From: Anderseniella sp963700735
GTDB taxonomy: Bacteria > Pseudomonadota > Alphaproteobacteria > Rhizobiales > Aestuariivirgaceae
Direction of reading: 5' to 3'
Length of the DNA: 64,000 nt
Assembly: GCA_963700735.1 (NCBI GenBank)
Contig: CAVOYR010000003.1
Span: forward strand, 124,001 to 188,000
The notes beneath the pieces were generated by a model that was not told the DNA's origin, did no database searches, and saw only the letters and a program-made list of their open reading frames with translations. Every line of letters starts with the position of its first letter. Within the stretch, counting starts at the first letter, position 1. This document shows positions 18,749 to 27,588 of the stretch, piece by piece. The position numbers and the translations under genes were made by a program.

Positions 18749-19740
18749 GCCTGCCCGCCACTAGCCGGGCCTGGCAGTATGAAACCGCCGGCGCAGCACG
18801 GGACGTGATGCGCGAGGTCCGGCTGGAGACACCTCTGCCCGGTGCGGGTGAGATACTGGTCGAGGTGAAGGTGTCAGCCGTCAACCCCACCGACGTGAAG
18901 CGCCGATTGACGGGCCGCGAGCTGGACCGGTTTGCCGCGATAATCCCCAACAACGATGGTGCCGGGGTCATCGTGGCCACCGGCGACGGGGTGCCGCCTG
19001 CCCGCGTTGGCGAACGCGTCTGGCTGTTCGGCGCGCAGGCCGGGCGCCCGCACGGCACGGCCGCCACCCACCTGTGCATCGACGATGGTCAGGCCATCGC
19101 GCTGCCCGACAAGGCCAGCTTCACCGATGGCGCGTCTGTTGGCGTACCGGCAGTCACCGCCTGGCACGGCGTGTTCGGCTCCGGCCCGGTCGAGGGGCAA
19201 ACCATCCTGGTGACTGGCGCAGGCGGGCGCGTGGGACGCTATGCCATCCAGATGGCGGCTCAGGCAGGCGCGCGCGTGATTGCGGCTACGCGGCCGGAAA
19301 AGTTCGACGCATTGAGCCGCCTCGGTGCCCATGACGCACTCGACTACAATGACGCGAATTTCCCGGACGCGTTGCGCGCAGCAGCACCCAGCGGCATTGA
19401 CCGGGTGGTGGACGGTGCGCTGTGGCTGACGCTGGAACATGCCCTGCCCGTGCTCAACAGGCGCGCCCACATCGCCGCCTATGCATCGGACCAGCAGCCG
19501 TCACCGGTGCTGCCGTTCGCCAGGCTGCTTTATGCCAACATCACCCTTGAAACGTTCTCGATCTTTGGCCTGTCACAAAGCCAGCAGCGCGCCGCCATCG
19601 ACGGCGTTAGCGGCCTGCTGGCCGAGGGCAAGCTGAGCCACAAGGTTGGGGCGCGGTATACCTTCGCGCAAATGATCGAGGCCCATGAAGCGGTCGAGGC
19701 AGGCACCGTGGATGGCACCTGCCTCGTCGTGATGCGGTAG
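18745..19740 (+). CDS. Zinc-independent NADPH:quinone oxidoreductase (MDR family)
   Basis: A 331-residue medium-chain dehydrogenase/reductase of quinone-oxidoreductase type. The GroES-like domain has VNPTDVKRR and NNDGAGVI. The Rossmann domain has the nucleotide-binding ILVTGAGGRVGRYAIQMA. The catalytic-zinc Cys/His of alcohol dehydrogenases is absent, as in Qor proteins. The ATG at 18745 overlaps the creA stop. It is convergent with the polyamine operon, only 10 bp from its end, so no terminator fits in between. Confidence 0.87.
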   Translation: MSLPATSRAWQYETAGAARDVMREVRLETPLPGAGEILVEVKVSAVNPTDVKRRLTGRELDRFAAIIPNNDGAGVIVATGDGVPPARVGERVWLFGAQAGRPHGTAATHLCIDDGQAIALPDKASFTDGASVGVPAVTAWHGVFGSGPVEGQTILVTGAGGRVGRYAIQMAAQAGARVIAATRPEKFDALSRLGAHDALDYNDANFPDALRAAAPSGIDRVVDGALWLTLEHALPVLNRRAHIAAYASDQQPSPVLPFARLLYANITLETFSIFGLSQSQQRAAIDGVSGLLAEGKLSHKVGARYTFAQMIEAHEAVEAGTVDGTCLVVMR

Positions 19741-19750
19741 TGCCTCGAGC

Positions 19751-20785
19751 TTACTTGGTCAGCTCGGTCCAGATTGCCGTGTACAGCGCCTGGGCTTCCG
19801 GCGGGCAGGTGTCGATGAAGTGACCTGCTGCCTTGTGCTCTTCGGGGATCACCACTTCAGGTGCGTCGCGCATGTCTTCCGGCATGAACTGCTCGGACCC
19901 CTTGATGCCGTTGGCGTACCGGGCGAAGGCCGAGATCAGCGCAGCGTTCTCGGGCTCCATGATGAAGTTCTGGAAGGTTTTTGCATTCTCGACGTTCTTG
20001 GCGTCCTTCAGGACGGCAACCGAGTCCATCCACAGCGGATAGCCTTCCCTGGGGTAGCCATAGCGCACGTCAGTATTCTGCAGGCGCGAGCGAAGGGCAG
20101 CACCGTTCCAGTACAGCGAGGCGGCGAGGTCCCTGCCAGCGAACTTCTCGATGACGCCATAGTCCATCGACTTCCACTTGGGCTTTGCCGCCATCAGCAG
20201 GTCACGCACCTTCTTCAGTGCTTCCTTGTCGGTGGTGCAGGGCTGCGAGCCGACATAGTACAGCGCCACACCCAGCACGTCGCCCATCTCGGGGGCCACG
20301 TTGATCTTGCCTTCCAGTTCTGCGGGCGGCTCGAAGATCACCGCGGAGGTGTTGATCTCTCCCTTGTAGACCGACGTATCAACCACGACGCCGACCGAGC
20401 CCCACTGCCACGGCACTGTGTACTTGCGGCCCGGATCCCACGATGGGTCACGCCACTCGTCTGCCACGTGCTTGAAATTCTCCATCTGGTCAGGACGGGT
20501 TTCGATCAGCAGGCCTTCGCCAACCCAGATCGGCACGTAGGATGCAGACGGCACGACGATGTCGAAGCCATGCCCGCCAGCCTTGATCTTGGCCAGAGCG
20601 GTATCGTTTGAGTCGTAGTCGGTCACGGTCACCTTGACGTCGTACTTCTCTTCAAATTTCTTGATCAATTCGGGGTTGGTGTAATTGCCCCAGTTGAAGA
20701 TGTTCAGTTCGCCGGCGGCCATGGCCTGGCCCGACACGGTCATGGCGGCAACGGCCACCGCTCCCATCAGAAGTTTCCTGAGCAT
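19751..20785 (-). CDS. Spermidine/putrescine-type ABC transporter binding protein (PotD/PotF-like)
   Basis: A 344-residue periplasmic protein with a Sec signal peptide (AMA-AGELNIF at about 23). The PotD/PotF fold shows NIFNWGNYTNPELIKKFEEKY, YDSNDTALAKIKAGG, DIVVPSASYVP and PWQWGSVGVVVD. It binds polyamines or related amines for the transporter made of the three genes upstream. The start at 20785 places the signal peptide correctly. It is the last gene of the order ATPase-permease-permease-binding protein. Confidence 0.9.
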   Translation of the reverse strand: MLRKLLMGAVAVAAMTVSGQAMAAGELNIFNWGNYTNPELIKKFEEKYDVKVTVTDYDSNDTALAKIKAGGHGFDIVVPSASYVPIWVGEGLLIETRPDQMENFKHVADEWRDPSWDPGRKYTVPWQWGSVGVVVDTSVYKGEINTSAVIFEPPAELEGKINVAPEMGDVLGVALYYVGSQPCTTDKEALKKVRDLLMAAKPKWKSMDYGVIEKFAGRDLAASLYWNGAALRSRLQNTDVRYGYPREGYPLWMDSVAVLKDAKNVENAKTFQNFIMEPENAALISAFARYANGIKGSEQFMPEDMRDAPEVVIPEEHKAAGHFIDTCPPEAQALYTAIWTELTK

Positions 20786-20820
20786 GTGATTACTCCCTGG
20801 TTTGTGCATCGAGCATCCCG

Positions 20821-21675
20821 TCACGAGGTGCTCTTGCGGTTTAGGATGAAGAAAAACGTGACGATGGCAACCGATACCGCCAGCAGGACTGACGAGATCG
20901 CATTTATTTCGGGCGTGATGACCCGTCGAAGCTGGCCCAGCATGTACGTCGGCAAGGTGTCCTGGCCTGGCGACTTGACGAACTCGGTGATGACCACGTC
21001 ATCCAGCGAGATGACGAACGCGAGCATGGCGCCAGCCAGGATGCCGGGCAGCATCAGCGGCAGGGTGATGTGGCGGAACGTGGCCCACGGCGTTGCGTAG
21101 AGGTCCGCTGCAGCCGCCTCGAGCGAGTTGTCCATGCCTTCGAGCCGCGCACGGATCGGCAAGTAGGCAAACGGGATGCAGAAGGCCGCGTGCGCCATTA
21201 TCAGGTAGGCCAGCCCGTTGTAGCCGGTCGCCTGCTTGACGAAGGCAAACACGATCAGCAACGCCACGGCGGTGACGATTTCCGGCACCATCAGCGGCTG
21301 GTTGATGGCGGCATAGATGGCCGTCATGCCCCGGAAAGGCCGGGTGCGCGTGGTCGCCAGCGCGGCCATGGTGGCAAGCACCGTGGCAATCGCGGAGGCC
21401 GACAAGGCCACCACCACCGAAAGGACGGTTGCGTCCTGCACCCGCGTGTTGCCCCACGCCTCCACATACCAGCGCCACGAGAAGCCTTCCCACAGCGCGA
21501 TGTTGCTGCCTGCGTTGAACGAATAGACCACCAGCGGCACCAGCGGCGCATAAAGCAGGATGAAGCAGATTATCGCGATCACACTGAAGCCCGGCATCGA
21601 CTTGAGGTCAAACGGCCGGCGCCAGTAGGACTTGCCGGCCCTTTCAACCGGGGCGGAGGTGGCGATGTCAGCCAT
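20821..21675 (-). CDS. Polyamine ABC transporter permease (PotC/PotI-like)
   Basis: A 284-residue binding-protein-dependent permease with six membrane segments and the EAA loop near LEGMDNSLEAAAADLYATPW. The family closing ISLDDVVITEFVKSPGQDTLPTYM is present. It overlaps the first permease by 8 bp and lies 35 bp before the binding-protein gene. With the other permease it forms the heterodimeric channel. Confidence 0.9.
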   Translation of the reverse strand: MADIATSAPVERAGKSYWRRPFDLKSMPGFSVIAIICFILLYAPLVPLVVYSFNAGSNIALWEGFSWRWYVEAWGNTRVQDATVLSVVVALSASAIATVLATMAALATTRTRPFRGMTAIYAAINQPLMVPEIVTAVALLIVFAFVKQATGYNGLAYLIMAHAAFCIPFAYLPIRARLEGMDNSLEAAAADLYATPWATFRHITLPLMLPGILAGAMLAFVISLDDVVITEFVKSPGQDTLPTYMLGQLRRVITPEINAISSVLLAVSVAIVTFFFILNRKSTS

Positions 21676-22624
21676 GGTGCTGGCCTCCTCCCGACTTCTG
21701 CACGGTACGCACATAGAACAGCAATGCCACCATGACGACGACCAGCAGCGTCATGGCAAGGGCTGCGCCCAGCGGCCAGTTGCGGCCCTGCCCGAACTGC
21801 AGTTCGATCAGGTTGCCGAGCATCATGTTCTTGCCGCCGCCCAGCACCCGTGGCGTAACGTAGGCACCGAGCGAGGGCACGAACACCAGGATCGAACCCG
21901 CCACCAGGCCTGGCTTGACCAGCGGCAGGATGATGCGGGTCAGCACCTTCCACTTGGTCGCATAAAGGTCGTAGGCGGCCTCGACGAGGCGGAAGTCCAG
22001 CTTCTCCATCGAGGCATAGACCGGCAGCACCATCAGCGGCAGGTAGACGTAGGTCATGCCCAGCATGATGGCAAAGTTGGTGTAGAGGATGTCGAGTGGC
22101 TGATCGATGATGCCGATCCAGATCAGCAGCGTGTTGACCGTGCCTTGCGCGCGGATCAGCTCCATGATCGCGAAGGTGCGGATCAGCAGGTTGGTCCAGA
22201 ACGGGATGGTGATCAGGAACAGCCAGAAGTTGCGGCTGCTCTTGGGCCGGGTCGCGATGAAATACGCCGTCGGCAGGCCAAATATCATGCAGGTGATGGT
22301 GGTCAGCAGCGACAGCTGGATAGAGCGCCAGAAGATCTGCACATGGGCATCGGCAATCGACAGCTGGTCGGAGAAGATGTCGCGCTGCACGAACACGCTG
22401 GTCCAGCCGTCCAGGGAGAACTCCCAGACCACGCCGCCATATGAGCCAGCCTTGAGGAACGAGTAGACCAGCATGATTGCGAGCGGCCCAAGCGCTGCAA
22501 TGAAGATCAGGAACAGTGCCGGGCTTGCCAGCAGCCAGCGCTGGCGGACTTCGCGCGAGCGGGCTTCCTCGCCGGCCTTTGCGCCGGAGGTAAGCCTTGA
22601 ACTGCCTGCTGTCGCGTCTGTCAT
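21668..22624 (-). CDS. Polyamine ABC transporter permease (PotB/PotH-like)
   Basis: A 318-residue permease with a charged cytosolic N-terminus of about 30 residues, six membrane segments, and the EAA-type loop MEKLDFRLVEAAYDLYATKW. PSLGAYVTPRVLGGGKNMMLGNLI is a PotB/PotH hallmark. It follows the ATPase gene by 10 bp and overlaps the next permease. Confidence 0.9.
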   Translation of the reverse strand: MTDATAGSSRLTSGAKAGEEARSREVRQRWLLASPALFLIFIAALGPLAIMLVYSFLKAGSYGGVVWEFSLDGWTSVFVQRDIFSDQLSIADAHVQIFWRSIQLSLLTTITCMIFGLPTAYFIATRPKSSRNFWLFLITIPFWTNLLIRTFAIMELIRAQGTVNTLLIWIGIIDQPLDILYTNFAIMLGMTYVYLPLMVLPVYASMEKLDFRLVEAAYDLYATKWKVLTRIILPLVKPGLVAGSILVFVPSLGAYVTPRVLGGGKNMMLGNLIELQFGQGRNWPLGAALAMTLLVVVMVALLFYVRTVQKSGGGQHHG

Positions 22625-22634
22625 GGGCGGCCGG

Positions 22635-23738
22635 TCAATCCCTCAACACCTGCGCGGAGCCTGCATCGATGACGATGCCGACCTTGTCGCCGACCGCCAT
22701 GCTGCCGGCTTCGCCGCGGGCATTCTGCATGCGCACCGTAAAGTGCCCGCCGCTGTCCACGTCGACATGGTAATGGGTGTCGGTGCCGAAATAGACGATG
22801 TTGGAAAGCACACCCGTCAACGCGGCCGTCTTGCCCGCCTTCACCAGGCTGGCGTGTTCCGGGCGCACCACGGCGGTGACAGGCCCTGCAGCGATGTCTC
22901 CCTCCGGCAGGCTGGCCTCGATGGTCTTGCCGGACGCCAGCGTCAGCTTGCCCATGCCCTTTGCCTTGGCACCCAGCTTGGCCTCGATGAAATTGGTCTC
23001 GCCGATGAAGTCTGCCACGAAGCGGGCCGACGGGCGGTCATAGATGTCGCGCGGGCTGCCCACCTGCAGCACCTTGCCCGAACTCATCACCGCGATGCGG
23101 TCGGACATGGTCAGCGCTTCTTCCTGATCGTGGGTCACGAACACGAAGGTGATGCCGGTCTCGCCCTGCAGCCGCTTCAGTTCGATCTGCATTTCCTTGC
23201 GCAGTTTCAGGTCAAGCGCCGACAGGGGTTCGTCTAGCAGCAGCACCTTGGGACGCGGTGCCAGCGCCCGCGCCAGCGCCACGCGCTGCTGCTGGCCACC
23301 TGAGATCGCTGCTGTGGAGCGGTCACGCATGCTCTCCATCTTGACCAGCTTCAGCATCTGGCTGACGACGGCATCTATCTCGGATTGCGGCTTGCCCTGC
23401 ATCTTGAGGCCGAAGCCGATGTTCTGCGCCACGCTCATGTGCGGAAACAGCGCATAGGACTGGAACACCGTGTTCACCGGACGCTTGAATGGCGGCAGGA
23501 AGGAGATGTCCTCGCCGCGCAGGTCGATGCGGCCGGCGGTGGGGTGGTCAAAGCCCGCAATCAGGCGCAACAACGTGGTCTTGCCGCAGCCAGATGGACC
23601 CAGCAGGGTGAAGAACTCATTCTCCTGGATTTCGATGGAGACATCATCAAGCGCGACCACCTTGTCCGTGCCGGAGCCAAAAATCTTGGTGACCGAGTGG
23701 GCTGAAATGGCTGGCGTGCGGTCCAGGTTGCCGTGCAA
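22635..23738 (-). CDS. potA: Polyamine ABC transporter ATPase (PotA/PotG-like), probable TTG start
   Basis: A 367-residue ATPase. Walker A is GPSGCGKTT, Q-loop VFQSYALFPHMSV, signature ISGGQQQRVALARAL, Walker B VLLLDEPLSALD and H-loop FVTHDQEEAL. A C-terminal TOBE/OB domain runs from about residue 260. A perfect AGGAGG (complement of 23745-23750) lies 6 nt before a TTG at 23738, which I take as the start. An in-frame start at 23813 would add 25 residues lacking family similarity. First gene of the polyamine operon. Confidence 0.9.
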   Translation of the reverse strand: MHGNLDRTPAISAHSVTKIFGSGTDKVVALDDVSIEIQENEFFTLLGPSGCGKTTLLRLIAGFDHPTAGRIDLRGEDISFLPPFKRPVNTVFQSYALFPHMSVAQNIGFGLKMQGKPQSEIDAVVSQMLKLVKMESMRDRSTAAISGGQQQRVALARALAPRPKVLLLDEPLSALDLKLRKEMQIELKRLQGETGITFVFVTHDQEEALTMSDRIAVMSSGKVLQVGSPRDIYDRPSARFVADFIGETNFIEAKLGAKAKGMGKLTLASGKTIEASLPEGDIAAGPVTAVVRPEHASLVKAGKTAALTGVLSNIVYFGTDTHYHVDVDSGGHFTVRMQNARGEAGSMAVGDKVGIVIDAGSAQVLRD

Positions 23739-24030
23739 CAGAAGCCTCCTCACACTTGGCCCCGGCACCTGATCAATTGTGATGCAGTTCGTCCGGCAAG
23801 CCCTTGTGCCCAAACGATAGGCGGAACCTTACCGGCTTGCCAAGGGTATAAGTTGGGCACCGCCTGCTGCAAATCCGGGCATACGCCCCTGCCAGGCACG
23901 GCACTACGGTGCGCTCTGATCCGGCCGATGCGGTCCGGATTGCCGCATACGGCAACCCTTTGGCCCTTGTGGCGTTAAGGGCACAGGTCACCCGCGACCA
24001 AACCACATTCACCACACTCTGGAGACAGCC

Positions 24031-24513
24031 ATGCAAGCGCCAAATTTTGTGCCCGACCTGAAAGACAATGTCCGCAATTCCGTGATCGACGTGCTCAATG
24101 CGCGGCTGACCGATTGCCTCGACTTCCGCCTTGCCGTGAAGCAGGCGCACTGGAACATCAAGGGCCGCAACTTCATCGCAGTCCACGAGTTGCTGGACCA
24201 GGTTGCGGTTCGGATGGACGGCCACATCGACGTGATGGCCGAACGCGTCGTGCAGCTTGGCGGCCTTGCCACCGGCACCACCCAGCAGGTCGCCGAAGGC
24301 ACCGCGCTGAAGCCCTACCCGAAAGGCATCATCAAGCAGGACGAGCATTTGAACGCGTTGCGTGAACGGCTCGAAACGCTGGCGGCCTCGTGCCGCAAGG
24401 CGATCACGGAAACCGACGAGGCAGGCGATGCCAATTCCGCCGACATCATGACCGGTGTGTCGCGCGCGCTGGACAAGGACCTGTGGTTCCTTGCCGCGCA
24501 CCTGGAAGGTTGA
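24031..24513 (+). CDS. dps: Dps-family DNA-protection ferritin
   Basis: A 160-residue ferritin-like protein that oxidises Fe2+ and shields DNA as a dodecamer. The ferroxidase-site motifs are present: KQAHWNIKGRNFIAVHELLDQ with the His, and VRMDGHIDVMAERVVQLGG with the Asp/Glu. The DEHLNALRERLETL and SRALDKDLWFLAAHLEG helices follow. The preceding 290 bp, shared with potA, should hold its promoter; I saw no clear OxyR site. Confidence 0.93.
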   Translation: MQAPNFVPDLKDNVRNSVIDVLNARLTDCLDFRLAVKQAHWNIKGRNFIAVHELLDQVAVRMDGHIDVMAERVVQLGGLATGTTQQVAEGTALKPYPKGIIKQDEHLNALRERLETLAASCRKAITETDEAGDANSADIMTGVSRALDKDLWFLAAHLEG

Positions 24514-24574
24514 GTATCGGACCGGTTGCGAAGGTGGTGACCCGCCCAGTCTCCAGCGAACCAGTCTCAGGTGC

Positions 24575-24750
24575 CAAATTCCCTGTTCCACGGGAATTTA
24601 CAGGGAATTTTGGCGTTTTGGGCCTGATTTGCAGATGTTTGGCCGGAATAAGTCCATCAATTACAGGGGCTTAGATCGCGAATTCCCTAAAATTCGGAAC
24701 AGGGAAATTTTTCGATGTAACAGGGAATTTCTCCGGCGTATCAGGGAATA
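24575..24750. repeat. Tract of ACAGGGAAT-type short repeats in both orientations
   Basis: The 10-12-nt motif AACAGGGAATTT or a close variant occurs about six or seven times within 176 bp. Examples are 24576-24587 (inverted), 24600-24611, 24681-24688 (inverted core), 24698-24710, 24719-24730 and 24741-24750 (partial). A further ACAGGGAAT lies at 26130-26138, just outside the right end of the adjacent IS1111-group element, so the element seems to have entered this tract. No ORF of interest lies inside it. Confidence 0.7.
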
Positions 24751-24766
24751 TATGTAAGCGATGGGG

Positions 24767-24833
24767 TGGACGCCCCCGAACGGCATCGATGTGCCAATGT
24801 TGAGGTGTTGAACCAACATGAAGGAGGCGTCCA
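24767..24833 (+). promoter_or_regulatory. Nested hairpin that covers the transposase ribosome-binding site
   Basis: The left repeat TGGACGCCCCC (24767-24777) is almost complementary to GGAGGCGTCCA (24823-24833), which contains the ribosome-binding GGAGG and ends at the ATG. An inner 6-bp stem, ATGTTG at 24797-24802 with CAACAT at 24814-24819, lies between them. Transcripts entering from outside would fold and hide the start, a known theme for limiting read-through transposase synthesis. Confidence 0.5.
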
Positions 24834-25859
24834 ATGGAGAACATTAGCATTATCGGGTTGGATCTGGCGAAGAGCGTGTTCCAGGTGCACGGGGCTGCAG
24901 CCGATGGTTCGGTGGTGTTGCGCAAGAAGCTGACACGTTCGCGGGTATTGTCGTTCTTTGGCGGGTTGCCGAAGTGCGTGGTGGCGATGGAAGCCTGCGC
25001 CAGTTCGCATTACTGGGCTCGCGAGATTGGCAGGTTGGGCCATGAGGTGCGACTGATCGCTCCGGTGTACGTGAAGCCGTTCGTCAAGCGCAACAAGAAC
25101 GATGCGGCCGATGCCGAGGCAATTGTGGAAGCTGCGCTGCGTCCGACCATGCGCTTTGTCGCACCGAAGAGCGAGGAGCAACAGGCTGCCGGGATGGCAT
25201 TCAAGACACGGGACCTGTTTGTGCGGCAGCGTACTCAGACGATTAATGCACTGCGCGGTCACCTGGCTGAGTACGGGGTGATCGCACCGAAAGGCAAGGC
25301 GCACCTCGGCCAACTGGTGAGTGTGATCCGCGATCCCGACAGCGGACTGCCAGCATCGGTCGCTGAACTCGGCAGGATGCTGATTGAACGGATCGAAGAG
25401 CTGGGTGCCCGGATTGATGAACTGAGTGAGGAGGTCCGGAACCGGGCCCGTAGTGACGATACCGTGTCGCGATTGCTGACCATTCCAGGTATCGGACCAA
25501 TCTGCGCAGCTGCCATGGTGGCGCTGGCCCCGCCGGCCCAGACGTTCTCGAAAGGCAGGGATTTTGCAGCATGGCTGGGGCTTACACCACGCCAGCACTC
25601 AAGCGGTGGCAAGGAGCGGCTTGGCCGGACATCGAAGATGGGACAGCGTGACTTGCGACGGTTGCTGGTCTCGGGAGCGATGGCGATGGTGTACTGGACC
25701 CGGCGCAATGGCGCTCCAGCCGGTTCATGGCTGGCAAGGATGATCGCGCGCAAACCGGCAATGCTGGTTGCGGTGGCGCTTGCCAACCGGATTGCCAGGG
25801 TTGCATGGGCCTTGATGGCCAGGGGAGGAGTTTACCGCGCTCCGGAGCCAGCCGCCTGA
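24834..25859 (+). CDS. IS110-family (IS1111 group) transposase
   Basis: A 341-residue DEDD transposase. The N-terminal RuvC-like domain has Asp10 (GLDLAK), Glu53 (AMEAC) and Asp90/Asp93 (NKNDAADAEA). A coiled-coil segment follows near residues 180-205. The C-terminal Transposase_20 domain has the helix-hairpin-helix LLTIPGIGPICAAAM and the serine-containing RQHSSGGKERLG. The frame is intact, and together with the paired repeats this suggests the element may still move. GGAGG lies 6 nt before the ATG. Confidence 0.93.
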   Translation: MENISIIGLDLAKSVFQVHGAAADGSVVLRKKLTRSRVLSFFGGLPKCVVAMEACASSHYWAREIGRLGHEVRLIAPVYVKPFVKRNKNDAADAEAIVEAALRPTMRFVAPKSEEQQAAGMAFKTRDLFVRQRTQTINALRGHLAEYGVIAPKGKAHLGQLVSVIRDPDSGLPASVAELGRMLIERIEELGARIDELSEEVRNRARSDDTVSRLLTIPGIGPICAAAMVALAPPAQTFSKGRDFAAWLGLTPRQHSSGGKERLGRTSKMGQRDLRRLLVSGAMAMVYWTRRNGAPAGSWLARMIARKPAMLVAVALANRIARVAWALMARGGVYRAPEPAA

Positions 25860-26123
25860 GGCGACGGACTCCGTGATGATGTCGGGAATGTGAGAAGGTC
25901 GAAGGAAGGGTAAGGGCAAACGGTCAAAGAGACGGGATCGGGAGAGCCAGACCTGTGTACGGAGCGACAGTACGATCGCGCGTAAGCGAACTGGAACCGG
26001 TCCTCGTATCTCCATACAGGCCCGCGGCGTGACAAAGGCCGCATCGAGAGGCCGGACACACGACTGCACCTGACCACATGCCACTGCCTTGCCAGAAACC
26101 TCTTGCATTCCAGGGGGCGTTCA
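25860..26123 (+). ncRNA. Candidate bridge RNA region at the 3' non-coding end of the IS1111-group element
   Basis: About 250 bp between the transposase stop and the right repeat have no plausible gene and contain several GC-rich self-complementary stretches. IS110-family elements are known to encode a structured bridge RNA with target- and donor-binding loops; in the IS1111 group it comes from the downstream non-coding end. The exact RNA ends and loops cannot be fixed by eye. Confidence 0.45.
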
Positions 26124-26209
26124 CACACGTACAGGGAATGCACACTTGTTGATGGTCTGGCGGTTCTGATCTTCTTTTCACGGCGAGGTCTGTGATGAAG
26201 GAGGTCCTG

Positions 26210-26278
26210 ATGCCGCGGCTGAACGAGGCAAGGCGCAATGAACTCGAGGTTTTCTGGCGGACCAACCTTGAAGGCTGA
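26210..26278 (+). pseudogene. Truncated IS66-type TnpA-like accessory gene remnant
   Basis: After an AGGAGG the frame encodes MPRLNEARRNELEVFWRTNLEG and is then cut by a stop where the IS5 end begins. The wording, with the expected next residue Trp, resembles the N-terminus of IS66-family TnpA accessory proteins. Only 22 residues survive, so the family call is tentative. It shows that the IS5-type element interrupted an older mobile element. Confidence 0.5.
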
Positions 26279-27588
26279 GCTGGACACCCGCATTAACCGG
26301 TGATTTTCGACGCGGCGGCGTCACAAGTTCGGTTGATTGATGCCTTTCTGCGGTCTTGATGGTGTTTATGGCCCCGGAAGCGATGCCCTGGGGTGTTCTC
26401 AGCGTCGATTTTCGCACTTGCGGACAAACTCATCCTGTGGCGCAGGCCCGCTCATGGAAGATGAGGCGGTCGAAGTTGTAGGCGATATTGGCCAGGATCA
26501 GCTTCGCCTCGGCGCGGGCAAGACCAATGGTGCGGATAAACAACCCGAAGCGGTTCTTCTGGTGCGCAAAGACATGCTCGACCGCCGCACGGATCGATGA
26601 CTTGCCGGCATTGGCCCGTGCGATGTGCTTCGGCATCGGGCGTCCTGCCGGCTTGCGGCGGTGGATCCGGCTGACCAGCATCTTCGACGCCAGCCATTTC
26701 TCGTTCTTCTGCGACCGGTAGGCGCTGTCGGCCCAGACCTCAGACGAGGTGTTCTTTGTCGTCACCAGTTTCGGTAACATGCGACCGTCGGCATGCGAGG
26801 CCGAGGTGACAGCACATGCCCGGATGAACCCGAACCGCCGGTCGATCACAATGTGCGACTTGTAACCGAACACCGGCAGGGCGATCTGCGGCAGGGGTGT
26901 TCCATCCGGCCGATAGCGGATCTTGCCGCCGACCTTCAGCGTCCAGCGTGCGTCAGTGTCCTTCTGTGCCGCCTTGTTCGGCTCGTCCGGCCAGATCCCC
27001 GATGCTGCCTTTCCGTCCTTGATCGCCGCCTTTTCGGCATCGCTGTTGCGCTGCTTCGGCGCCGGCACCAGGGAGGCATCAACGATCTGGCCCGACATCG
27101 GGATGTAGCCCTTCTTCTGCAATTGCCAGTCGAAGGCTTTCATCACCCGCTTCAGCGTGCCGGTCTCGGTGAGCTTGTTGCGGAACAGCCGGATGGTGTT
27201 CTCGTCCGGCGTCGGACCGCCAAGATCAAGGCGCAGGAACCGCATCCAGGACAGCCGGTCGCGGATCATGAACTCCATCTTCGCGTCGCTCAGATTGTGC
27301 TGCGCCTGCAGGATCAATGCCTTGAACATCGAAACCGGGTCGAACGGAGGCCGACCACCCCTGGCGCCATCGCCATATCCAAGGCCTTCGACAAGCCAGC
27401 CCCGGAAATGTTCGAAATCCACTGTCTTCTCCAGAACCTCCAGCGGATCGCCGTTCTAACTCAGCCGCTCAAGGTGTTCCGAAAGTCCGAAAAACGACCG
27501 ATGTTCCATCGCCCTGCCTCCAAATCACGACAGGACAAGTGAATCACAAAATCCAGAATCCAGACAGGTTTTTGCGGGTGTCCAGCTC
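26277..27588 (-). mobile_element. IS5-family insertion sequence, 1.3 kb
   Basis: Terminal inverted repeats were found by comparing both ends. The left end at 26277 reads GAGCTGGACACCCGCA and the right end, read on the minus strand from 27588, begins with the same 16 bases; both continue with AACC after two differing positions. A DDE transposase gene lies between. The flanks show no matching target duplication (GGCT left, TTCA right), and both flanking genes are truncated at the repeats. Confidence 0.8.
26430..27509 (-). pseudogene. IS5-family DDE transposase with an in-frame amber codon at position 18
   Basis: From the ATG at 27509 the frame reads MEHRSFFGLSEHLERLS, then TAG at 27456-27458, then NGDPLEVLEKTVDFEHFRGWL and 320 further residues ending at 26430. 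Catalytic Asp of SGQIVDASLVPAPKQ, Asp of VWADSAY and Glu of AAVEHVFAHQKNRFG are all present. Translation could restart at the GTG at 27422, giving 330 residues that lack the first 29. Otherwise the element depends on another copy or on suppression. Confidence 0.85.

Larger units (their letters stand above)
24767..26123 (+). mobile_element. IS1111-group (IS110 family) insertion sequence
   Basis: The left subterminal repeat TGGACGCCCCC (24767-24777) matches the reverse complement of the right one at 26113-26123 (TGAACGCCCCC) at 10 of 11 positions. Between them lie a full-length DEDD transposase gene and a downstream non-coding stretch of about 250 bp. Subterminal inverted repeats with a long 3' non-coding end are the hallmark of the IS1111 group. 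True ends are expected a few bases outside the repeats. No target duplication is expected for this family. Confidence 0.75.

Noticed and set aside
26279..26429. Separate gene or RNA between the IS5 left end and the transposase stop
   Set aside because: It is the non-coding tail inside the IS repeats; no structure beyond the terminal repeat was seen.
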